Shown here: positions 15,606-26,036 of the stretch, in pieces
Position numbering within the stretch: position 1 is the first letter of the stretch
Layout: the number at the start of each line of letters is the position of its first letter
NCBI RefSeq assembly: GCF_033100095.1
Contig: NZ_CP136921.1
Span: forward strand, 2,450,501 to 2,514,500
DNA: 64,000 bases
Source of the DNA: Diaphorobacter limosus
GTDB taxonomy: Bacteria > Pseudomonadota > Gammaproteobacteria > Burkholderiales > Burkholderiaceae_C
Reading direction: 5' to 3'
Notes under the pieces: model-generated
Told to the model about the DNA's origin: nothing
The model's database searches: none
Seen by the model: only the letters and a program-made list of their open reading frames with translations
Program-made: the position numbers and the translations under genes

Positions 15606-16070
15606 TCATGCTGCTGGCAGGCTTGCTGGCTGCGCCGAGGCCGGCAGGCCGAAGATATGGTCGAAGGCCCAGTTGAAGGCGTAGGTGTAGACCAGGAAGA
15701 ACAGCAGCAGCCCGGCCTCCATCCATGTCGCCTGCCACAGGCTGACCTCGAACCACCAGGCCATCAGCGGAATCAGCATCAGCGCCAACCCGCCCTCGAA
15801 GCCCATGGCATGCACCGCGCGGCGGCGCACCGAGCGGCCCTTGACCGTCTGGCGTGCCTCCCAGCGCTCGAACAGGTGGTTGAAGGTGATGTTCCAGACA
15901 ATGGCCAGCGTGGACGCGACCACCGCCATCACGCCCGAGGCGCCCGCCTCCAGGCCAATGGCCATGAACAGCACGCTGGAGACGATGATGGCGATCAGCT
16001 CGTAGAGCGTGACAAATACGAAACGGCGCACCGGGCCTTGCAGGCCGGTGGCCGAAGGGCTTGTTTTCAT
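15606..16070 (-). CDS. PACE-family multidrug efflux transporter (AceI-like)
   Basis: A 154-residue inner-membrane protein. It consists of two bacterial transmembrane pair domains: 'RRFVFVTLYELIAIIVSSVL', then 'AIVWNITFNHLFERWEARQT', followed by 'RRAVHAMGFEGGLALMLIPL' and 'YTYAFNWAFDHIFGLP'. The 'W.N..FN..FE.WE' and 'N..FD..F' motifs are diagnostic of proteobacterial antimicrobial compound efflux (chlorhexidine-type) proteins. Members expel biocides using the proton gradient. The ATG at 16070 (MKTSPSATG) gives the usual length; an upstream Met would add 14 atypical residues. Confidence 0.9.
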   Translation of the reverse strand: MKTSPSATGLQGPVRRFVFVTLYELIAIIVSSVLFMAIGLEAGASGVMAVVASTLAIVWNITFNHLFERWEARQTVKGRSVRRRAVHAMGFEGGLALMLIPLMAWWFEVSLWQATWMEAGLLLFFLVYTYAFNWAFDHIFGLPASAQPASLPAA

Positions 16071-16256
16071 GGCCGGCAGTATAGGTAGGGGGCGCCACGC
16101 CTTGCTGGCCAAGGGTTAACCCGGGCCATGCAATTTCCAGGGCCGGTATCAGGGTCTATGCGTGCCACGCATTACAGGCATACAGATGGGTGTTGGACAG
16201 CGCGACACCACAGGCATACAGTCTCGCTTCTTGATTTGTTTCACAAGGACAAAACC

Positions 16257-17549
<1,293 letters not shown>

Positions 17550-17563
17550 TCGGCTCACCCCCC

Positions 17564-17590
17564 AAAAAAGCGGCTTCGGCCGCTTTTTTT
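17564..17590. terminator. Rho-independent terminator, bidirectional
   Basis: A6, then GCGGC, TTCG loop region, GCCGC and T7. A perfect GC stem flanked by A and T tracts, placed between gdhA and the convergent CoA-transferase gene. Confidence 0.93.
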
Positions 17591-17632
17591 GTTGAGCGTT
17601 GAGCGTTGAGCGTTGAGCGTTTTGCGTTGAGC
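17591..17632. repeat. Tandem 7-base repeat GTTGAGC
   Basis: Six head-to-tail units of GTTGAGC, the fifth changed to GTTTTGC, directly after the terminator T tract. Near 17652 the complement GCTCAACG appears once more. It is a small variable-number repeat in non-coding DNA. Confidence 0.9.
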
Positions 17633-17669
17633 GTGGTCTCTGGCTGGACGCCAAACGCTCAACGCCCCC

Positions 17670-18941
17670 TCACACCACCCCCTTGGCGCGCAGCTCCTGC
17701 AAGCGCGCCGCGTCCAGCCCCAGGCGCTCTGCCAGCACCTCGTCCGTGTGCTGGCCCAGGGCCGGGGGGGCGTGGCGCAGGGTGACGGGGGTGTCGGACA
17801 GGCGCAGCGGGCTGGCCGTGCTGACCACGCGGTTGATGCTCTCGCCGGCCGGCAGCTGGCCGTCGGGGTAGCGATCCTGCTCGATGCGCAGGCCGCGCGC
17901 GCGCACCTGCTCGTCGTCAAACGCCTGGCCCACATGGTTAATGGGGCCGCAGGGCACGGCCTTGTCCTCCAGCAGCTTGATCCAGGCGGCCGTGGGGCGG
18001 GTGCGGGTGAGCTCGGCCATCATCGGGATCAGCGTTTCGCGGTGGATGACACGGCCGGCGTTCAGCGTGAAGCGCTCGTCGCTCGCCCAGTCCACGCCCG
18101 CGGCCTCGCAAAAGCGCGCGAACTGGCCGTCATTGCCTATGGCCAGCAGCATGTTGCCGTCCTGCGTGGGGAAGTCCTGGTAGGGCACGACGCTGGGGTG
18201 CGTGTTGCCCTGGCGCTTCGGGATGTTGCCGGCGTTCAGGAAGCCCGCGCCCTGGTTGGCCAGCATGGCCATGGCCACGTCCAGCAGCGCCATGTCGATA
18301 TGCTGGCCGCGCCCGGTGCGGTGGCGCGCCTCCAGTGCACCCAGGATGGCGGTGGTGGCGTACATGCCGGTGAACAGGTCGATCACCGCCACGCCCACGC
18401 GCAGCGGGCCGCCGCCGGGCTCGCCATCGGCGCGGCCGGTGATGCTCATCATGCCGCTCATGGCCTGGATCAGCAGGTCGTAGCCGGCGCGCGGCGCATA
18501 TGGCCCGGTCTGGCCAAAGCCGGTGACCGAGCAGTAGATCAGGCGCGGGTTGAGCGCCGACAGGCTCGCGTAATCCAGGCCGTAGCGCGCCAGCCCCCCG
18601 GTCTTGAAGTTCTCCACCACCACGTCGCTTTGCCGGGCCAGCTCGCGGATCAGCTCCTGGCCCTCGGGCGTGGCCATGTCCACGGTGACGGAGCGCTTGT
18701 TGCGGTTGCAGGACGCGAAGTAGCAGGCATTGCTGGTGGGCTGGCCCTGCGCGTCAGGAAAGAAGGGCGGGCCCCAGTGGCGCGTGTCGTCGCCCTCGCC
18801 GGGCTTTTCTATCTTGATGACGTCGGCGCCCATGTCGGCCAGGTTTTGCGTGCACCAGGGGCCGGCCAGCACGCGCGACAGGTCGAGCACGCGCAGATGG
18901 CTCAGGGCGCCGGCGGTGGGGGAGGAATCAGATTGGGACAT
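17670..18941 (-). CDS. CaiB/BaiF (family III) CoA-transferase
   Basis: A 423-residue enzyme that moves CoA between an acyl-CoA and a free acid. It begins with 'SHLRVLDLSRVLAGPWCTQN' and 'LADMGADVIKIEKPGEGDDT', the family signature, and has 'GYDLLIQAMSGMMSITG' with the catalytic Asp. The ATG at 18941 is taken because the family start motif follows within 15 residues. It is divergent from a LysR regulator at 19066, which probably controls it; its acyl substrate cannot be told from sequence. Confidence 0.92.
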   Translation of the reverse strand: MSQSDSSPTAGALSHLRVLDLSRVLAGPWCTQNLADMGADVIKIEKPGEGDDTRHWGPPFFPDAQGQPTSNACYFASCNRNKRSVTVDMATPEGQELIRELARQSDVVVENFKTGGLARYGLDYASLSALNPRLIYCSVTGFGQTGPYAPRAGYDLLIQAMSGMMSITGRADGEPGGGPLRVGVAVIDLFTGMYATTAILGALEARHRTGRGQHIDMALLDVAMAMLANQGAGFLNAGNIPKRQGNTHPSVVPYQDFPTQDGNMLLAIGNDGQFARFCEAAGVDWASDERFTLNAGRVIHRETLIPMMAELTRTRPTAAWIKLLEDKAVPCGPINHVGQAFDDEQVRARGLRIEQDRYPDGQLPAGESINRVVSTASPLRLSDTPVTLRHAPPALGQHTDEVLAERLGLDAARLQELRAKGVV

Positions 18942-19065
18942 GGGCGAATGGCGTTGGACAGACAAGGCGGCATGGTAAGGCGAGCCGCACCACGCCGGCT
19001 TCGCTTTTGTGAAAGCGGGGATTTGCGTATCCGCCACCCTCGCCGCGCTTCCTACAATGCCCGCC

Positions 19066-19980
19066 ATGGCCATGCATTTCGACCTTGTGGACTTGCGCCT
19101 GATGGTGCATATCGCCGACGCCAACAGCATGACGCGTGGCGCCGAGCTGTCCTTCATCTCCCTGCCCGCGGCCAGCACGCGCATCAAGAACCTGGAGGAG
19201 AGCATTGGCACCAAGCTGCTCTACCGCACCAGCCAGGGCGTGACGCTGACGCCACCGGGCCAGGCCTTCATGACGCACGCGCGCATGGTGCTCTCGCAGA
19301 TCGAGCACCTGCGCGGCGACATGCAGGAATATGTGCGCGGCATCAAGGGCCATGTGCGCGTGTTTGCCAACACCACCTCGTCGGGCGAGTTTCTGCCGCC
19401 GGTGCTGCGCCACTTTTTGCGCCAGCACCCGGACGTGAACATAGACCTGCGCGAGCGCCTGTCGCACGACATCGTGCGCGCCGTGACCGAGGGGCAGACC
19501 GACATCGGCATCGTCGCCGGCCTGGTGCGCACCGAGAACCTGGAGACCCTGCCCTACCGCCGCGACCGCCTGGTGCTGGTGCTGCCGCGCGGCCACACGC
19601 TGGACGGCCAGATGCAGATCGCCTTTGCCGACACGCTGGATCTGGACTATGTGGGCCTGCACGAATCGAGCGCCATCCACGCCTTTCTGCGCCAGGCCAG
19701 CGACCAGCTGCACCGGCCCATCAAGCAGCGCATACAGGTAAGCAACTTCGAGACCGCCTGCCGCATGATCGAGGCCGGCGTCGGCGTGGGCGTGCTGCCC
19801 GAGTCGGCCGCCAGCCGCCATGCGCAGTCCATGGACATCGCCATCGTGCCGCTGGCCGACGCCTGGTCGGTGCGCGAGATGCAGATCTGCGTGCGCAGCC
19901 TGGAGGCCCTGCCCAGCTTTGCGCAGGAGCTGGTGCAGATGCTGGTGGACGACGCGCAGGGGCGGCTGGCGCTGGGCTGA
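19066..19980 (+). CDS. LysR-family transcription regulator
   Basis: A 304-residue regulator. The winged HTH is at the N-terminus: 'LVDLRLMVHIADANSMTRGA', 'LPAASTRIKNLEESIG' and 'LLYRTSQGVTLTPPGQ'. The effector domain follows, with 'GVGVGVLPESAASR' near the end. The ATG at 19066 is 6 bases before a second in-frame ATG. Its divergent placement relative to the CoA-transferase gene is the standard layout of a LysR regulator and its target, so it may sense a pathway acid or CoA ester. Confidence 0.92.
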   Translation: MAMHFDLVDLRLMVHIADANSMTRGAELSFISLPAASTRIKNLEESIGTKLLYRTSQGVTLTPPGQAFMTHARMVLSQIEHLRGDMQEYVRGIKGHVRVFANTTSSGEFLPPVLRHFLRQHPDVNIDLRERLSHDIVRAVTEGQTDIGIVAGLVRTENLETLPYRRDRLVLVLPRGHTLDGQMQIAFADTLDLDYVGLHESSAIHAFLRQASDQLHRPIKQRIQVSNFETACRMIEAGVGVGVLPESAASRHAQSMDIAIVPLADAWSVREMQICVRSLEALPSFAQELVQMLVDDAQGRLALG

Positions 19981-20015
19981 CTCTGGGCTGATGGGCGGCG
20001 CCGTCCGCGGCGCCC

Positions 20016-22460
20016 TCACGTATTCATGATCATGCGCACCAGGTTCGGCATGCCCTTGCCCTGGATGTAAGGGTCGCGGCCCAGGTCGGTGCAATGCGCC
20101 AGCAGCAGCGCCTTGACGCGCTCCGGGTAGCCGATGAACTCGCGCCGCGCCGACAGAAAGGCCGCCAGCAGCCCCGAGACATGCGGCGTGGCCATGCTGG
20201 TGCCGCTCATCTGCACATAGGCGTTGCGCACGGTGGGCTTGGCTTTAGGCCATTGGTGGCGCGCCGAGAGAATGTTCTCGCCCGGCGCCACCAGGTCGGG
20301 TTTCATGCGCCCGTCGGCCGTGGGCCCGCGCGACGAAAAATACGACACGCCATAGGTGTGCGGATTGGTCTTGTGCACCGACCCGACGGCGATGGCCTCC
20401 TCCAGATTGGCCGGGTCGCCAATCGACAGATCCATGTTCGCGGCGATGGCGCCATTGGCGGAGTCGAGCAGCGCATAGCCCTCGTTGCCCGCGGCCAGGC
20501 ATACCAGCACGCCCTGGCGCCAGAGCCGGCGCAGCTCCTGGCACATCGGGGTATGGCCGCAGCCGAAGACGCTGGGGTCGAAACTGCCGCCCAGGCTCAG
20601 GTTGATGCCATGGATGACAAGCTTGCCGGCGCGCTCGTTCAGCTCGGCGATCTGGTCCAGCGCCTTGATGATGAAGGCGTCCTCGCCGCTGCCACTGTCC
20701 TTGAGCACCTTGAAGCCGTAGAGCCGCGCCTCGGGCGCCATGCCCAGCATGGCGACGGCGCTGGCATCGCCGTCATCGTTCGGCAGCGTCATGCCTCCGG
20801 CAATGGTGGCCGCCACATGCGTGCCGTGGCCGTTGCCGTCCAGCGTGCCAAACAGGGCGTCACCGGGCTTGAGCGGCCTGGGGCTGCCGGTGAGCGTGCA
20901 GTCCCATTGCGCGACGACATTCGCATGCTCCTTGAAATGCGGATGGGCGGCAGAAATGCCGGTGTCCAGCACGGCCCAGCCGATGTCCCTGCCGCAGGCG
21001 CCATAGCCCAGATTCGCCGGCCGCACCTGCAGCGTGTGCGTGGACTGGTTCAGCAGGGCGCGCTTGACGGCATTGCGCCAGACACGGTCTATCTTCAGCG
21101 TGCCGCAGTGCGAGCGCAGCTGCTCGATCTCGCTGCGCGTCAGGTCGGCGGAGATATAGCGCTGCATGAGCTGTATGCGCCCATCCTCGGCCTTGGCGCC
21201 ATTGAATTGCAGCACCTCCTTGATCAACCCTTCGAGGCGGCTGCGCACATCGCCCAGCGGCGTGGCATCGCTGCTGTCGGACACCAGCTGGATCAGGGTC
21301 GGGTGGCGCTGCTCGCGCTGGCCGTCCTCGATGTCGGCCACCAGATCCTTCATCAGGATGTTGCGGCCCACCGGGTTGCTGAACGAGGGGCCGGCAGTCT
21401 CACGCACGCTCTGGCGCACGATGTCAATGGAAAGGTAGCCCGTACCTGAGTGTGGATTGGATTTCCAGTCTGGATTGATCATCAAGCCAGGCTTATCTTT
21501 CGGTTCATCTTCCACTTCCACGCCACGGCTGTTGGCCTGGTAGTCGTTGGCAAGATGCGCGTCCAGCGCCACGGGATCCAGGCGCTCGGCCACGTTCAGC
21601 CAGCGATCGACACATTCGGGCACGGCCAGCGACTTGCCCGGGCCCATCTTGCCCAGCGCATCCTTGACCTCCTGCAGGCCCAGCGGCGAGCCTATGGTGA
21701 CGAACAGGCGCACGTCGCAGTCGGCCTTCTGCAGCTGACGCAGCACCTGATAGGCAATCATGGAGCCCTGGCTGTGGCCGATGACGATGAAGGGGCCGCC
21801 ACCGGCGTCCAGACGCTCGCGCAGCGCCTGCTCCATCAGAGCGCGCTTGTGGGCATCGAAGAGGAAATCCCGCACGTCCTTGAGGAACAGCCTGGTAATG
21901 CGGCGCGTGACCCACAGCCGCATGCCTGGGGGCAAGGGCAGCAGCTTGGCGTCCACGCCACCGGCCTGTTGCTCCCCGCCGCGCAGCCGCGCCTCCAGGG
22001 CAGCCATGAGCTTGCGCGCTGCTGCGTCGAGTTCAAGCTCTTGCTCCAGCCCGATGTCGGACAAGGCCTGCACGCCGACGGCATCGGCAGCGTCCAGCAG
22101 CCTGTCGCCGTCGGCGCAACTGCCCTCCACGGGCCGGGGATAGCGATTGCGATCCACCCAATAGGCCATGCGAGTGCGGTCTCCCATGGCGGCGCCGAAC
22201 AGCGCCGTGTCCCACTGGCACTTCAGAACCGAAGCCACCGGCTTATTGCCTATGCCGTGGACATACACCAGGGTGCCGATCTCCGGCGTACTGCCTTCCT
22301 TGCTGAGGATGGACGGAAACGCCTGCACCTGGCCGCTCGCGGCCCGGTCAAGCTCGCTGAAGGGGTTGGAGGCGTTGGTGCCAGGGGATTTGCCGCCGCC
22401 CCCCTTGGGGTTGGCTTTAGGACTTTTGCCGGTACGTGAACGCGGTTTCGCTGTCGCCAT
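20016..22460 (-). CDS. Fusion of an alpha/beta hydrolase and a subtilisin-like (S8) protease
   Basis: An 814-residue protein with no signal peptide or membrane segment, so probably cytoplasmic. A basic, Gly-rich N-terminus (1-30) precedes an alpha/beta-hydrolase domain: 'TLVYVHGIGNKP' (about 63-73), nucleophile Ser230 in 'FIVIGHSQGSMIAYQ', and 'SNPHSGTGYLS' with a likely catalytic His337. After a helical linker comes a complete S8 domain: Asp499 in 'WAVLDTGISAAHPHF', His545 in 'DGNGHGTHVAATIAGG', Asn659 in 'LAAGNEGY' and Ser755 in 'QMSGTSMATPHVSG'. Both sets of catalytic residues are intact. No neighbour suggests its target. The pairing resembles conflict or effector proteins, but that is inference. 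Confidence 0.9.
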   Translation of the reverse strand: MATAKPRSRTGKSPKANPKGGGGKSPGTNASNPFSELDRAASGQVQAFPSILSKEGSTPEIGTLVYVHGIGNKPVASVLKCQWDTALFGAAMGDRTRMAYWVDRNRYPRPVEGSCADGDRLLDAADAVGVQALSDIGLEQELELDAAARKLMAALEARLRGGEQQAGGVDAKLLPLPPGMRLWVTRRITRLFLKDVRDFLFDAHKRALMEQALRERLDAGGGPFIVIGHSQGSMIAYQVLRQLQKADCDVRLFVTIGSPLGLQEVKDALGKMGPGKSLAVPECVDRWLNVAERLDPVALDAHLANDYQANSRGVEVEDEPKDKPGLMINPDWKSNPHSGTGYLSIDIVRQSVRETAGPSFSNPVGRNILMKDLVADIEDGQREQRHPTLIQLVSDSSDATPLGDVRSRLEGLIKEVLQFNGAKAEDGRIQLMQRYISADLTRSEIEQLRSHCGTLKIDRVWRNAVKRALLNQSTHTLQVRPANLGYGACGRDIGWAVLDTGISAAHPHFKEHANVVAQWDCTLTGSPRPLKPGDALFGTLDGNGHGTHVAATIAGGMTLPNDDGDASAVAMLGMAPEARLYGFKVLKDSGSGEDAFIIKALDQIAELNERAGKLVIHGINLSLGGSFDPSVFGCGHTPMCQELRRLWRQGVLVCLAAGNEGYALLDSANGAIAANMDLSIGDPANLEEAIAVGSVHKTNPHTYGVSYFSSRGPTADGRMKPDLVAPGENILSARHQWPKAKPTVRNAYVQMSGTSMATPHVSGLLAAFLSARREFIGYPERVKALLLAHCTDLGRDPYIQGKGMPNLVRMIMNT

Positions 22461-22630
22461 GACTCCTGCTCCTTGTCAGTGCGGAGCTGGAACCGGCACC
22501 GGTCTCACTGGAAACCGCAAGCATGCTGAGCACCGCTTGTTGCCGCCCACCCCGCCATAGCTCTACCACCGACGGCTTTTGTATTCCAAGGCGGCAACAG
22601 CAGCAACCGCTGTTGCATTTGGCAATCGGG

Positions 22631-23053
22631 CTATTCGGCCGAATCCAGCGTGGTCGGTGCCAGCCAGTACTTGAAGGTGCCGCTGGCCGTGGCCACCAGC
22701 CGGCCTTCTTCGTCCAGCAGCTGCGCCGCGCAACTACACAGGCTGCGGGTGGAGTGCACCACCCAGCCTTCGGCCAGCAGCGCGCCGCGCCCCGGGCGGT
22801 GAAAGCGGCTCGTCATCTCCACCGTCACGGCGGTCTGCGATGGCGCGCCGGGCTGCAGCGCGCAGGCGCGCGACATGACCGAGTCCAGCAGGGTCATGAT
22901 CACGCCACCATGCGCGGCGGGCAGCTGGTTCAGCAGCTCTTCACGCATGTGGGGCAGGCGCACATGCACCTTGCCCGGCGGCGCCGGCACCTGGGCCGCG
23001 CCAATCAGGCGCATGAAGGCGCTGCGGTCGGGGGGCGGTGCGGCCCCGTTCAT
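22631..23053 (-). CDS. PaaI-type hotdog thioesterase
   Basis: A 140-residue acyl-CoA thioesterase. It has 'LPAAHGGVIMTLLDSVMSRA', the 'HGG...tLlD' motif with the catalytic acidic residue, and then 'AVTVEMTSRFHRPGRG', typical of PaaI/YigI hotdog proteins. Its ATG overlaps the stop of the acyl-CoA dehydrogenase gene by 4 bases, so it is the last gene of the acyl-CoA operon running 25815 to 22631. It probably releases CoA from a stalled intermediate. Confidence 0.85.
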   Translation of the reverse strand: MNGAAPPPDRSAFMRLIGAAQVPAPPGKVHVRLPHMREELLNQLPAAHGGVIMTLLDSVMSRACALQPGAPSQTAVTVEMTSRFHRPGRGALLAEGWVVHSTRSLCSCAAQLLDEEGRLVATASGTFKYWLAPTTLDSAE

Positions 23054-24207
23054 GCGTCGCGCGCCTCGCGCACCATGTTGCGCGCGATGATGATCTGCTG
23101 GATCTGCGTCGTGCCCTCGTACAGGCGGAACAGGCGCACGTCGCGGTAGAAGCGTTCTATGCCGTACTCCTCCATATAGCCGGCGCCGCCCAGGATCTGC
23201 ACCGCGCGGTCGGCCACGCGGCCGCACATCTCGGTGGCGAACATCTTGGCGCAGGAGGCCTCGGTGGACACGTTCTGCCCATCGTCGCGCCGGCGCGCGG
23301 CGTCCAGCGTCATGCACTCGGCGGCGTACAGCTCGGCCTGGCTGTCGGCCAGCATCGCCTGCACCAGCTGGAAGTCGCAGATGGCCTGGCCGAACTGCTT
23401 GCGCTCCAGCGAATAAGCCAGCGCGTCGCGCAGCATGCGTTTGGCCACGCCCACGGCCACGGCGGCGATGTGAATGCGGCCCTTCTCCAGCACCTTCATC
23501 GCGGTCTTAAAGCCCTGGCCTTCCCTCAGGCCGATCAGGTTGGCCGCCGGCACCTTGACGTTGTCAAAAATCACGTCGCAGGTGTGGGCGCCGCGCTGGC
23601 CCATCTTCTTGTCGTACTTGCCGAAGCTGATGCCGGGGCTTTTCGCATCGACGATGAAGGAGGACACGCCGCCCGCGCCCTTGTTCGTCGGGTCGGTGCG
23701 CGCCATCAGCGTGAACATGCCGGCGTGCGGCGCGTTGGTGATGAAGCGCTTGGTGCCGTTGACGATGTAGTGGTCGCCATCCTTGATGGCCGTGGTGCGC
23801 AGCGAGGCGGCGTCCGAGCCGGCCTCGGGCTCGGTGAGCGCGAACGAGGCAATGACCTCGCCCGTGGCCAGCTTCGGCAGCCACTCGGCCTGCTGCTCGG
23901 GTGTGCCGTCCATCAGGATGCCCTGCGAGCCTATGCCCACCGTGGTGCCGATGACGGAGCGAAAGGCCGGCGCGGTCTGGCAAAGCTCCAGCAGCACACG
24001 GCATTCCTCCTCCATGGTCAGCTCCAGGCCGCCGAATTTTTCTGGAATGGTCATGCCGAACAGGCCCAGCTCGCGCATCTCCTGCACGATGGATTCGGGG
24101 ATCTCGTCGGTCTCGGCCACTTCGTTCTCGGCCGGCACCAGGCGCTCGCGCACGAAACGGCGCACGCTGTCCAGCAGGGCTTCCAAAATTTCAGGGTCGC
24201 GGATCAT
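23050..24207 (-). CDS. Acyl-CoA dehydrogenase
   Basis: A 385-residue flavoenzyme that introduces a double bond into an acyl-CoA. It contains 'FALTEPEAGSDAASLRTTAI' (FAD and substrate loop), 'DYAFGR'-like 'YSLERKQFGQAICDFQ', and the C-terminal 'QILGGAGYMEEYGIERFYRD' followed by 'LYEGTTQIQ', where Glu is the catalytic base. The length is standard. It lies 10 bases after the thiolase-like gene and overlaps the thioesterase gene, within one operon. Confidence 0.95.
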   Translation of the reverse strand: MIRDPEILEALLDSVRRFVRERLVPAENEVAETDEIPESIVQEMRELGLFGMTIPEKFGGLELTMEEECRVLLELCQTAPAFRSVIGTTVGIGSQGILMDGTPEQQAEWLPKLATGEVIASFALTEPEAGSDAASLRTTAIKDGDHYIVNGTKRFITNAPHAGMFTLMARTDPTNKGAGGVSSFIVDAKSPGISFGKYDKKMGQRGAHTCDVIFDNVKVPAANLIGLREGQGFKTAMKVLEKGRIHIAAVAVGVAKRMLRDALAYSLERKQFGQAICDFQLVQAMLADSQAELYAAECMTLDAARRRDDGQNVSTEASCAKMFATEMCGRVADRAVQILGGAGYMEEYGIERFYRDVRLFRLYEGTTQIQQIIIARNMVREARDA

Positions 24208-24217
24208 GGGTGTCTCC

Positions 24218-25426
24218 TTACAGGGTTTCGGCGGTGCCGAGAATGGCCGTGGACTGGCTCGACAGCGTACCGCCGTTGCCGTGCACCACGGCCGTGCGGT
24301 GCTGCTTCAGCTGGCGCGCACCGGCCTCGCCGCGCAGCTGGCGCACGGCCTCGATGAGCGCAAAGATGCCGTACATGCCGGGGTGCACGCAGGACAGGCC
24401 GCCGCCATTGGTGTTCACGGCCAGGCGTCCGCCGGGGGCGATGCCGCCCTTGGCCACGAAGGCGCCACCCTCGCCCTTGGCGCAGAAGCCCAGGTCCTCC
24501 AGGAACAGGATGGTGTTGATGGTGAAGGCGTCGTAGACCTGGGCCATGTCCATGTCGGCCGCCTTCAGGCCCGCCATCGCAAAGGCCTGGGCGCCCGACT
24601 GCGCGGCACTGGTCGTCGTCAAATCCGGCATGCAGGAGATCTGGCGGTTCCAGATCGCCGTGGCATTGCCCAGTACATAGACCGGGGGCCGCGCCAGGTC
24701 GCGTGCCCGGTCGGCGCGCGTGAGCACGATCGCGCCGCCGCCGTCGGTCACCAGGCAACAGTCGCGCACCGTCAGCGGGCTGGCGATGGGGCGCGCCCCG
24801 AGCACGTCCTCGATGGTGAGCGGATCGCGCATGAAGGCCTCGGGGTTCATCTGCGCCCAGGCGCGTGCGGCCACGGCCACCTCGGCCAGCTGCTCGCGCG
24901 TGGTGCCGAACTCATGCATGTGGCGCGCCGCGGCCAGCGCATAGGCCGTCACCGGCAGCACCGGCTCGTAGGGAAACTCGTAGGGCTGGGGGTCGAGAAA
25001 GCGCCGCGCGGCCACGCTTTCCTTGCGCCCGAAGGTGGCCGAGCGCTGGGCGCTGCCGTAGCACACCAGCACCGCCTTGCACTGCCCGGCCTCGAGCGCG
25101 CGCATCGCCGGCAGCAGGTGGGCGATGAAGCTGGAGCCGCCGATCATGGTGCCGTCCACATAGGTCGGGTTGATGCCGAGGTGTTCGATCACCGGCATGG
25201 TCCACATGCTGGCGTTGACGCTGCAGGTGGCCAGGCCGTCGATGTCCTGCATGCTCAATCCCGCGTCCTGCACGGCCGCCTGCGCGGCGCGCACCAAGAG
25301 CGTCATGTCGTCCATGCCGGGCGCCTCGCCGCAGCCATAGGTGGCGGCGCCGGCGATGGCCACGCGCCCGCGCAGCGGGCGGTTCACGGCGGCGGCGTCA
25401 AAGAGGGATTGGGGAATGCGGCTCAT
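24218..25426 (-). CDS. Thiolase-like protein (SCP-x/lipid-transfer type), complete copy
   Basis: A 402-residue thiolase-fold protein of the acetyl-CoA acetyltransferase-like group that works with a DUF35 partner. It has 'QDIDGLATCSVNASMWTMPV', 'DGTMIGGSSFIAHLLPAM' at the position of the nucleophile, where Ser replaces the usual Cys, and the C-terminal 'NTNGGGLSCVHPGMYGIF' and 'VVHGNGGTLSSQSTAIL'. Such proteins carry out retro-aldol or thiolytic cleavage in steroid or branched side-chain breakdown. The first 100 codons are repeated at 60117-60417 as a truncated copy. Confidence 0.9.
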   Translation of the reverse strand: MSRIPQSLFDAAAVNRPLRGRVAIAGAATYGCGEAPGMDDMTLLVRAAQAAVQDAGLSMQDIDGLATCSVNASMWTMPVIEHLGINPTYVDGTMIGGSSFIAHLLPAMRALEAGQCKAVLVCYGSAQRSATFGRKESVAARRFLDPQPYEFPYEPVLPVTAYALAAARHMHEFGTTREQLAEVAVAARAWAQMNPEAFMRDPLTIEDVLGARPIASPLTVRDCCLVTDGGGAIVLTRADRARDLARPPVYVLGNATAIWNRQISCMPDLTTTSAAQSGAQAFAMAGLKAADMDMAQVYDAFTINTILFLEDLGFCAKGEGGAFVAKGGIAPGGRLAVNTNGGGLSCVHPGMYGIFALIEAVRQLRGEAGARQLKQHRTAVVHGNGGTLSSQSTAILGTAETL

Positions 25427-25815
25427 GCGGCACCTCCTTGCGCTTGCACCGGGGTGAACAGCACCAGGCCGCGCCCGTCCTTCTGCGCCACATGGGCCTG
25501 CACACGCTGGCCGATGCGTACATCTTCGGGCGCCAGGCCCTCGACGCGGCTCATCATGCGCACGCCTTCATGAAGGTCGATCAGGGCCACGTTGTAGCTG
25601 CCGCCGGCGTCCGCCTTGCGCGCGATGGTGCTCGTGGAATAGACCGTGCCCAGGCCGCTGGGTCGCACCCAACGCAGACCGCCGGCGCCGCAATGCGGAC
25701 ACAGCTCGCGCGGGGTGAACACATGGTGTTGGCACTGCGGGCAGTGCTGTATGCAGAAGCGGCCGGCGTCCAGCTCGGCCTGGTAATGGGTTTGTGCGCT
25801 CAGGTGCATGGTCAC
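25423..25815 (-). CDS. DUF35 zinc-ribbon/OB-fold protein, partner of the thiolase-like protein (copy 1)
   Basis: A 130-residue protein with a rubredoxin-like zinc ribbon, 'CIQHCPQCQHHVFTPRELCP' plus 'HCGAGG', and an OB-fold, 'GLGTVYSTSTIARKADAGGS' and 'RIGQRVQAHV'. DUF35 proteins form a complex with SCP-x-type thiolases (ChsH2 and Ltp2 are examples). The GTG at 25815 and the ATG at 25809 are both possible starts. Its stop overlaps the start of the thiolase-like gene by 4 bases. A protein-identical copy lies at 60414-60806. Confidence 0.9.
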   Translation of the reverse strand: MTMHLSAQTHYQAELDAGRFCIQHCPQCQHHVFTPRELCPHCGAGGLRWVRPSGLGTVYSTSTIARKADAGGSYNVALIDLHEGVRMMSRVEGLAPEDVRIGQRVQAHVAQKDGRGLVLFTPVQAQGGAA

Positions 25816-26036
25816 GAATGGGGTTGATAAGCCTGTTGCACGCCAGCATGCCCTCAGCGGCGACCGGCTTCAATTCGGCAATTTGAAAGGGCGGCTTTTG
25901 CGCCCGGCCAGCCCTCGGGGAAACCCGGCTTTGGCAGGGGTCAACCTGGGCTTTCGCAATGGCGCAGAGGCGCCCGTCCGCGCCTCCATAGCATGCGCCG
26001 CTGGTAGCACCGCAAGCAACAACCCAAGGAGACAAC

